From JAVBPT01 sp031549455 (GTDB lineage: Bacteria > Bacillota > Clostridia > Lachnospirales > JAKSVV01): a stretch of 11,540 nt of DNA. Each line of letters opens with the position of its first letter. Positions within the stretch are counted from its first letter, which is position 1. Position numbers and translations under genes: made by a program. The stretch lies in contig JAVBPT010000023.1 of assembly GCA_031549455.1 (NCBI GenBank), forward strand, positions 1-11,540, in the 5' to 3' direction. The notes beneath the pieces are model-generated. The model was not told the DNA's origin, did no database searches, and was given only the letters and a program-made list of their open reading frames with translations. This document shows, one piece after another, positions 6,503-11,540 of the stretch.

Positions 6503-7060
6503 TTATGCTCTGCTTAAATAATCACCTGTTCTCGTGTCAATCTTGATCTTCTCGCCTTGCTTTACGAAAAGCGGCACAAAAACCTTTGCACCCGTTTCAA
6601 CAATTGCTGGTTTGGTCGCTCCCGTTGCAGTATCTCCCTTCACTCCTGGTTCGGTTTCGGTGACTTCAAGCTCTACTGAAATTGGTGGTTCGATTCCGAT
6701 TACCTTTCCTTCATGTTGCAAAATCTTTACGGTCTCATTCTCTTTAATGAATTTTAGGGCATCGCCCACCTCTCCCCTATTTACAGAAATTTGGTCATAT
6801 GTTGTACCATCCATAAAGTAGAACAGCTCTCCATCATTATATAAATATTGCATATCTTTTCTTTCAATCATTGCATTTTCAAACTTTTCCTCTGGTCTAT
6901 AAGAATCTTCCGTCACTGAACCCGTTAACATATTTTTCATCTTGATTCTCACAAAAGGAGATCCTTTTCCCGGTTTTACGTGTTGGAAATCAATTACGGT
7001 GTATAACCCTCCATTGTATTGAATGGTCACTCCTGGTCTTACGTCGCTTGCCATTAACAT
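6503..7060 (-). CDS. efp: Elongation factor P
   Basis: EF-P binds between the P and E sites of the ribosome and relieves stalling at consecutive prolines. The 185-residue length and three-domain layout are standard: an N-terminal KOW-like domain (about 1-64) and two OB-fold domains (about 66-126 and 130-185). The tip loop HVKPGKGSPFVR (27-38) places the usually modified or functionally critical Lys at residue 32, in a PGKG context as in other Firmicutes. The C-terminus has the conserved KIDTRTGDYLSR. The ATG lies 1 base after the yqeG stop, with GGAGG 8-9 bases upstream inside the end of yqeG, so the two genes are tightly coupled. The start gives the same number of residues before the conserved N-terminal Gly as other EF-P proteins. 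In B. subtilis the spoIIIA operon lies just downstream of efp; here it does not. Confidence 0.97.
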   Translation of the reverse strand: MLMASDVRPGVTIQYNGGLYTVIDFQHVKPGKGSPFVRIKMKNMLTGSVTEDSYRPEEKFENAMIERKDMQYLYNDGELFYFMDGTTYDQISVNRGEVGDALKFIKENETVKILQHEGKVIGIEPPISVELEVTETEPGVKGDTATGATKPAIVETGAKVFVPLFVKQGEKIKIDTRTGDYLSRA

Positions 7061-7061
7061 C

Positions 7062-7571
7062 TTAAACTTCCTCCTTCAATTTTATGTTTTTTAAAATCTT
7101 TTTCTCAAGCCATCTTTTTACCTTACCTGACACCTTTTTGGTATCTTCTATCGGTTCAACTAAAATAGTCTTAATCCCAGCCAATTTCCCGGCCAAAACA
7201 TCTGTAAAAATCTGATCACCGATCATACAGGTGTCCTGTCGCCCCACTCCATGTTTTTTCATCAAATGTGTTAAATAGATGGGTAACGGTTTAAGGCTCA
7301 TATGTAAAGCTACCATATCTAACTGCTCCGCGAACTCCTTCACCCTCTTTTTTCTTCCATTAGAAAGTAGCGATACCTCTACGTTTTGATTTCTTAACTG
7401 GTCAAATAGTTTGATTACTTTTTCAGGCGGTTTTTTTTCGCCATACGGTTTTAGTGTATTATCAATATCGAATATAAATAACTTTATACCTTCACTGATT
7501 AATTTTTGATAATCTATACAGAAGATATCCTTTACATAGATATCCGGCAACAAGCGCTTATTTTGTGTCAT
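7062..7571 (-). CDS. yqeG: YqeG-family HAD IIIA phosphatase
   Basis: This 169-residue protein has the four HAD-superfamily motifs in order: DIDNTL (35-40) with the nucleophile Asp35 and acid/base Asp37, LLSNG (68-72), Lys94 in SLKPLP, and GDQIFTD (118-124) with metal-binding acidic residues. No cap domain is present, which fits subclass III. The arrangement and length match YqeG, related to mitochondrial phosphatidylglycerophosphate phosphatase GEP4/PTPMT-like YqeG proteins. The physiological substrate in bacteria is not settled for many members, so I call only the family. The start codon lies 14 bases inside the preceding gene, with AAGGAG 6 bases upstream. The gene is fourth in the five-gene operon and abuts efp. 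Confidence 0.9.
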   Translation of the reverse strand: MTQNKRLLPDIYVKDIFCIDYQKLISEGIKLFIFDIDNTLKPYGEKKPPEKVIKLFDQLRNQNVEVSLLSNGRKKRVKEFAEQLDMVALHMSLKPLPIYLTHLMKKHGVGRQDTCMIGDQIFTDVLAGKLAGIKTILVEPIEDTKKVSGKVKRWLEKKILKNIKLKEEV

Positions 7572-7818
7572 CCAGGTCTCCTTGTAATTCTGCTGGGAAC
7601 TTCATACCCATGGCTTTCGCCTTTTCGATAATCTGTGCATTGCTCATTGTACTCACAATCTTACCCCGGGAAACGGAGTAAATGAAAATAATGCTAATCG
7701 CTGCAATAATGAGCCCCGCCCCAACACCAGCAAAAAAATTTTTTTTGATTTTCTTTTTAAAATCCTTTAATTTTACCTTTAAACTTTCAAGATCTGTTTT
7801 TTTTATATCCATCTTCAT
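7558..7818 (-). CDS. Small single-span membrane protein, function unknown
   Basis: This 86-residue protein has a strongly basic N-terminal half (lysine-rich, about 5-27), one membrane segment (about 28-48), and a short tail containing SNAQIIEKAKAMGMKFP (59-75). The tail resembles the short motif of the form EIIxRAxxLGM seen after a membrane anchor in small clostridial proteins, some linked by annotation to MltG-like proteins; I recall this only loosely and assign no function. The ATG at 7818 lies 3 bases after the upstream stop, with AGAAGG about 7 bases before it. A second ATG two codons later is possible. The 3' end overlaps yqeG by 14 bases, so it is clearly part of the operon and not a chance reading frame. 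Confidence 0.7.
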   Translation of the reverse strand: MKMDIKKTDLESLKVKLKDFKKKIKKNFFAGVGAGLIIAAISIIFIYSVSRGKIVSTMSNAQIIEKAKAMGMKFPAELQGDLDDTK

Positions 7819-7821
7819 CCG

Positions 7822-8403
7822 TTAACCTTCTTTTCCCATGAGATCCAGCATAAGTCTAATTTCGCCCTTTCCTTTACCAAGTGTCCTTGCAATCTCATCC
7901 ACGTTTTTTCCCTTCTCAAACATAAAAGCCACTTCGTCAAATGTGGAATTATGAGAAGCCGCCGCTAACGGTTTTGGTTCTGCTGGTTTTGGCATAATAA
8001 AACCGCCAGAAGAAATATGAGGAATGGGCATTTCGATTCTCTCCGGTATTTTATCTACAAAATCAATTTTTGCAAATGCCTCTTTTTCTTTTTCAATTCT
8101 GGCTTCTTCTTTTTGTAACTTCTGAAATTTCTCATCTACAAGTTGAAAAAATAAGAGAAGTTCGTTATGCTTTTCTTCTAATTGCCCTGTAATATGTGTC
8201 GAAAACTTATCCAGCTCAATTAGGATCTTATCCGCCTCAAGCACATGTGTTTGAAGATTATTGATCAATTTATCCACTTGCTCAAAATCCAATGTGGAGT
8301 TAATGATTCTTTCTTCCTCTTCTGTTGGCGAAAAGAATATACCGTAAACCAGTACCAATAAGCCTCCTATAAATATGATCAAACTCAAAAGTTCTATACT
8401 CAT
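7822..8403 (-). CDS. DUF6115-like membrane-anchored coiled-coil protein
   Basis: This 193-residue protein has an N-terminal membrane segment (about 5-24), an acidic stretch, a long heptad-rich helical region (about 38-115) likely to form a coiled coil, a proline-rich linker (about 120-146), and a C-terminal helical motif VDEIARTLGKGKGEIRLMLDL (168-188). This plan, with the GKGEIxLML ending that resembles a helix-turn-helix, is that of DUF6115/DUF2802-type proteins and recalls SwrB (YlxL) of B. subtilis, found at the end of flagellar operons and promoting flagellar assembly. No flagellar gene is in this window, so the link is only by architecture. GGGGA lies 5 bases before the ATG. It is second in the operon. 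Homology to SwrB itself is not claimed. Confidence 0.65.
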   Translation of the reverse strand: MSIELLSLIIFIGGLLVLVYGIFFSPTEEEERIINSTLDFEQVDKLINNLQTHVLEADKILIELDKFSTHITGQLEEKHNELLLFFQLVDEKFQKLQKEEARIEKEKEAFAKIDFVDKIPERIEMPIPHISSGGFIMPKPAEPKPLAAASHNSTFDEVAFMFEKGKNVDEIARTLGKGKGEIRLMLDLMGKEG

Positions 8404-8412
8404 CTTCTTCCC

Positions 8413-8721
8413 CTATGCTCTATAATCAATATGCTTTACTTGTGTGGTTTCATTCTCTTTCTCGTCGTCTTCACCTTTTTTCTTCTCTTTCTTGCTAAAG
8501 AAACCGCGTTTTTTTCTACGTTTTTCCTTCTCCTCATTCTCATTTAACGCTCTTACCATATCTGTTTTAACAGCGCTATTGACCTTTACCTTAACCTCTT
8601 CTTGCTCTTTTTTTACCTTCACTGTTGTCGAATGAGCTGCTGCACTGGCCTGATTTTGTGTGCTATTTTGTAGCGTTGATTGAACTATGGTTGCCTGCAT
8701 ATCAATAGGTCTTATACTCAT
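8413..8721 (-). CDS. Small highly charged protein with N-terminal SIRPIDMQ motif
   Basis: This 102-residue soluble protein starts with MSIRPIDMQATI, then a Gln/Ser/Ala/Thr-rich stretch (about 13-33), and ends in a lysine/glutamate-dominated tail (about 34-95) containing KRRKKRGFFSKKEKKKG. No membrane segment or catalytic motif is visible, and the tail is probably disordered. I recall short clostridial proteins with the same SIRPIDMQ-type start lying next to DUF6115 genes, as here, so the N-terminal peptide may be the conserved functional part. The gene is real: a strong promoter precedes it, AGAGGTGA lies 4 bases before the ATG, and the next gene follows after 9 bases. Its function is unknown. 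The basic/acidic tail could bind nucleic acid or a partner protein. Confidence 0.7.
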   Translation of the reverse strand: MSIRPIDMQATIVQSTLQNSTQNQASAAAHSTTVKVKKEQEEVKVKVNSAVKTDMVRALNENEEKEKRRKKRGFFSKKEKKKGEDDEKENETTQVKHIDYRA

Positions 8722-8750
8722 AATATCACCTCTGTTACAATACTAACTTC

Positions 8751-8779
8751 ATTATAGCATTATTATGTAAACATTTCAA
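8751..8779 (-). promoter_or_regulatory. Sigma-A promoter of the five-gene efp operon
   Basis: On the minus strand, TTGAAA (8779-8774), an exact 17-base spacer and a perfect TATAAT (8756-8751) with an extended TGC just before it. It precedes the 102-aa gene by about 30 bases and can drive everything through efp, since the following genes are separated by 9 bases or less or overlap. No internal promoter or terminator is evident within the operon. Confidence 0.8.
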
Positions 8780-8800
8780 CCTGATTTCTATTTTTTTACA

Positions 8801-9484
8801 TTATTTGCTGATCATATAGGGTTTTACCTCTTGGATGGAACATTCAAAGCTGATATAAGATGTACCCTCTTTATCTAGGTACGAAAGCACCATTTTATTG
8901 CTCAAAAAGTAGATTTTGGTATCTAAATCCAGATCCACCTCGTACAGACCAAGCTCTTTCATTCTAGCTTTCAAAAATGCCTGAAATTGCCTCATGTTCT
9001 CAGGATCTTGATTGACAATTGATTTAAAATTCACTTGTGACCCCAAGAGTTTCTCATAATTTAATACCTCAAGAACAGGTTTAATTTTCCCGTCCACATA
9101 CTCTATTCTTCCTTCAAATACAAAAGAAAAGTGATCCGCGGTTTCAAAAGCCTTGGCTTCCAAAACAACCTTTTTGACCTCTTCCAATTTCGCAATCTCT
9201 CTACAATCTTCTATGATCTTATTGATATGAATATTTAGAATGCTCGCACTAAGCGGGCTGACAATCTTTTTAATTTCCATATAGCTCAAATTTAGTTTCT
9301 CTGACACCTCATGCATGTCCAGTGCTTCATACTCTTCTTTTGGAAGCTCTTCCTCTTCTCCGTTTTGATTGATTTCCTCCTCACTTAGATGATTATTGGC
9401 AGGCGCAATCGCCTTATCCCTAAGAAAGAAAAGACATGTTAAAACCAAGATGCAAAGAATCAGAATGATTAAAACCTTTCTCAT
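8801..9484 (-). CDS. Membrane-anchored extracytoplasmic protein, unrecognised
   Basis: I do not recognise this 227-residue protein. It has a basic two-residue start and a hydrophobic segment (about 4-21), then an acidic low-complexity linker (about 33-52) and a mixed alpha/beta domain (about 55-227) predicted to lie outside the cytoplasm. LTC occurs at 15-17, but Thr before Cys does not fit a lipobox well, so an uncleaved anchor is more likely. The 3' half alternates charged helices with beta-like strands (YVDGKIKPVLEVL; TKIYFLSNKMVLSYL; TSYISFECSI), which suggests a compact sensor-like or binding domain. AAGGAGGAG overlaps the stop of the Lon-like gene and sits 3-4 bases before the ATG, so the two genes are translationally linked. 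A role with the protease is possible but unproven. No clear terminator follows. Confidence 0.65.
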   Translation of the reverse strand: MRKVLIILILCILVLTCLFFLRDKAIAPANNHLSEEEINQNGEEEELPKEEYEALDMHEVSEKLNLSYMEIKKIVSPLSASILNIHINKIIEDCREIAKLEEVKKVVLEAKAFETADHFSFVFEGRIEYVDGKIKPVLEVLNYEKLLGSQVNFKSIVNQDPENMRQFQAFLKARMKELGLYEVDLDLDTKIYFLSNKMVLSYLDKEGTSYISFECSIQEVKPYMISK

Positions 9485-9494
9485 ACACTCCTCC

Positions 9495-11540
9495 TTATTC
9501 TTCTTCTACCTTTTGTTTTGCTCCTCTTGTGTGTTCTTTATGGAATCTCTTCAGTTTTTCGATGCACCTTTGGTGAATCGTCCCTTCTGAATATCTGCCA
9601 TGTTTTAATTCACGACCAGCTGGCACGTCTGTCAAAATCTCGATCCCCTCATCAATCGTTTTAATCGGATAGATGTGGAACTTCCCAGACTTAACCGCCT
9701 CAATCACTTCATCTTTTAACACAAGCTCCTTTGCGTTCTGCCATGGAATGATCACGCCCTGTGTACCTGTCAAGCCCCTGGCCTTACAAAGTTTGAAGAA
9801 TCCTTCGATTTTAAAGGATGCCCCCCCGATGGGTTGAAGTTCCCCCCACTGGTTGATGGACCCTGTCACCGCGATACTTTGTTTAATCGGAATCTCCGAC
9901 AGGCTTGATAAGATAGCGTAAAGCTCTGTGCTGGATGCGCTATCTCCATCAATTCCCGAATAGTTTTGTTCAAATGAGATTCGGCAAGAAAGTGAAAGCG
10001 GCATGTCTTGTGCATACTTATGCCCCAGATACCCTGCAAGAACCTGCACTCCTTTATTGTGTATTTTTCCACTCATACTGGCTTCTTTTTCAATATTGAT
10101 GATACCTGATCTACCCATATAGGTGGTCGCCGTGATCCGAACTGGCTTTCCAAAAGTATGATCCCCCGTATCCAAGACCGCGAGTCCATTGATCTGTCCT
10201 ACTTTTCCTTCTGTTGTATCGATCATCAGCAGGTCTTGATCTATCATCTCGTCCAGCTTTACCTCATATAGGTTTGAGCGATATTCTTTTTCTGTTATTG
10301 CCTTTTTGACATGTTCTCCCTTTACAAGCGTGTCCTCCGATAGCTCGGACCAGGCGCTTGCTTCAATGAGTAGCTCCGCCACCTCATTGTACTTGGTTGT
10401 AATCTTGGCCTGATCACTCACGACTCTTGAACAATATTGTATGACCTCGGCCACTGCATATTTGTCAAAATGATGTGTCTCTTCCCTATCCACAAAGCTC
10501 CTAATAAACTTCGCCATTAGCTTAATATTCTTGATATTTTTTTCCGTTTCAACATCAAAATCGACTTTAATTCTAAATAGTTTTTTAAAATCCTCATCAT
10601 TATCGTATAATACATGATAAATATAATTCCCACCCACCAGGATGACTTTACAATCCAGCGGAATATTTTGCGGCTTCAGAGATGCAATCACCACATTGCC
10701 CTGTTGTTCCCTTAGGTTTTCAATCTCAATCTCACGCGTTTTTAAGCTTCGTTTCAAAGCATCCCAGGCAAACGGTTTCTTTAACAAGTCTTCCACTTGC
10801 AAAATCAGATAACCTCCGTTGGCTTGGTGTAGTAGTCCCGGCTTTATTTTCATATAGTCCGTTACCAGGTTGCCCATTTCATTTTGGTACTCTACTTTTC
10901 CTACGATATTATAAAAACTTGGATTGAAATCTACAATGACTGGCGCCCCTTTCTGTTTAGCATGATCAATAAATAGATTTACTCTATATTTTTTTATTGT
11001 TTCCTCTCTCTTTTTTGCTCCCCATGGAAACATCGGAGACTGTTCATTGTCCTCCTCATCCTCATACAATGTTTTGATATTATCTAAAATATCCTCTTTC
11101 ATCTTTTCAAGATAGATTACCACCTCCGGATGATCCGAATATTTCTTCTTCAAATCCATAATGGAGTTACCCACAACAAAGAGACCGATCTCATACTCAA
11201 GCCTCTCTACTCTTTTTTTAATTTCCTTTTCAACGGCCTTCACTTTCTTCATCATCTCGCTTGCTTCAGCTTGTACAATTTTAGAATTCTCCTGAATCTT
11301 TTGCTGCCTCTCCTCGGGAAGCTGAGCATACTGCTCCTCACTAATCATTTCTCCATCAATCACCGGAAGAAAGTAGATTCCTGCATTGCTTGATTTAACA
11401 GCAAAGCCAAGTTTCTCAGCACTTTTTGAAATCTCATCCAAATGTTTTTGCTTTTCTTTTTCATAACCCGCTGTTATTTTATTTTTTTGCTTTTCGTACT
11501 CTTCTTCGCCAAATGCTTTTTTTACACTTACAATTAGATC
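9495..11540 (-). CDS. Lon-like ATP-dependent protease, AAA_32/S16 family (partial, N-terminus beyond window)
   Basis: The window holds the last 681 residues; the frame stays open to position 11540. The C-terminal S16 peptidase domain carries the Ser-Lys dyad: GDSASSTELYA with Ser at codon 9939-9941 and GGASFKIEGF with Lys at codon 9810-9812. They are 43 residues apart, the same spacing as Ser679-Lys722 of E. coli Lon. Upstream, KPGLLHQANGGYLILQVEDLL and PFAWDALKRSLKTREIEIE match the Walker B region of the AAA_32 (PF13654) ATPase, as in E. coli YcbZ. A helical insertion with many Lys/Glu residues comes before it. The Walker A loop should lie outside the window. The residues before the catalytic Lys are ASF where I recall VNE in relatives. 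TTG at 11441 is not the start, since 33 family-like codons precede it (VKKAFGEEEYEKQK). The protein probably degrades cytoplasmic substrates; specificity is unknown. Confidence 0.93.
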   Translation of the reverse strand, partial: DLIVSVKKAFGEEEYEKQKNKITAGYEKEKQKHLDEISKSAEKLGFAVKSSNAGIYFLPVIDGEMISEEQYAQLPEERQQKIQENSKIVQAEASEMMKKVKAVEKEIKKRVERLEYEIGLFVVGNSIMDLKKKYSDHPEVVIYLEKMKEDILDNIKTLYEDEEDNEQSPMFPWGAKKREETIKKYRVNLFIDHAKQKGAPVIVDFNPSFYNIVGKVEYQNEMGNLVTDYMKIKPGLLHQANGGYLILQVEDLLKKPFAWDALKRSLKTREIEIENLREQQGNVVIASLKPQNIPLDCKVILVGGNYIYHVLYDNDEDFKKLFRIKVDFDVETEKNIKNIKLMAKFIRSFVDREETHHFDKYAVAEVIQYCSRVVSDQAKITTKYNEVAELLIEASAWSELSEDTLVKGEHVKKAITEKEYRSNLYEVKLDEMIDQDLLMIDTTEGKVGQINGLAVLDTGDHTFGKPVRITATTYMGRSGIINIEKEASMSGKIHNKGVQVLAGYLGHKYAQDMPLSLSCRISFEQNYSGIDGDSASSTELYAILSSLSEIPIKQSIAVTGSINQWGELQPIGGASFKIEGFFKLCKARGLTGTQGVIIPWQNAKELVLKDEVIEAVKSGKFHIYPIKTIDEGIEILTDVPAGRELKHGRYSEGTIHQRCIEKLKRFHKEHTRGAKQKVEEE

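Noticed and set aside
8849..9436. The 227-aa protein as a lipoprotein
   Set aside because: The only candidate cysteine (residue 17) is preceded by Thr in LTC and followed by more hydrophobic residues, which does not fit a lipobox; an uncleaved membrane anchor fits better.
9866..10072. 68-codon minus-strand frame inside the Lon-like gene
   Set aside because: It overlaps the conserved S16 peptidase domain in another frame and has no family resemblance.
11439..11441. TTG as the start codon of the Lon-like protease
   Set aside because: The frame continues without a stop to the window edge, and the 33 upstream codons read like family sequence (VKKAFGEEEYEKQK), so the true start is outside the window.

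Overview
The window looks like chromosomal DNA of a low-GC, endospore-forming Firmicute of the class Clostridia; a Lachnospiraceae-like lineage is my inference. Supporting signs are AT-rich DNA, strong purine-rich ribosome binding sites, engulfment-stage sporulation genes (spoIIIAF, AG, AH), a paired GlgC/GlgD glycogen system, a YqeG phosphatase next to efp, and DUF6115-type and SIRPIDMQ-type small proteins that I recall from clostridial genomes. Almost everything reads on the minus strand; only murC is on the plus strand. Coding density is high and no stretch of more than 300 bases lacks a gene. I see no tRNA, rRNA, CRISPR array, insertion sequence or phage gene.

Reading the minus strand from right to left. 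(1) 11540-8801: the C-terminal two-thirds or more of a Lon-like (AAA_32/S16) protease, followed by an unrecognised membrane-anchored protein. (2) 8779-6474: an apparent five-gene operon from a good sigma-A promoter: a charged 102-aa protein, a DUF6115-like membrane/coiled-coil protein, an 86-aa single-span protein, the YqeG HAD phosphatase, and elongation factor P, ending at a weak intrinsic terminator. (3) 6445-5577: a monocistronic, divergent, cysteine-rich relative of prephenate dehydratase with its own strong promoter and a very clear terminator. (4) 5561-4137: murC on the plus strand, convergent with (3). (5) 4129-1626: glgC-glgD, divergent from murC with closely spaced promoters, ended by an intrinsic terminator. 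(6) 1592-1: spoIIIAF-AG-AH, with AH running off the left edge.

The most notable feature is the layout around the sporulation genes. In B. subtilis, and as I recall in many clostridia, efp lies just upstream of the intact operon spoIIIAA-AB-AC-AD-AE-AF-AG-AH. Here efp and spoIIIAF are in the expected relative orientation, but about 4.9 kb carrying the prephenate dehydratase-like gene, murC and glgCD lies where spoIIIAA-AE would be expected. The operon for the SpoIIIA-SpoIIQ channel is therefore split, and AF-AG-AH need a promoter of their own. A sigma-E-like sequence overlapping the glgD terminator is a tentative candidate. A rearrangement and an assembly misjoin are both possible from the sequence alone.

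The second point of interest is the prephenate dehydratase-like protein. It keeps the fold's landmark motifs, but several active-site residues are replaced, a linker of about 40 residues is inserted, the ACT domain is absent, and two cysteine clusters are present. Its chemistry may differ from that of PheA.
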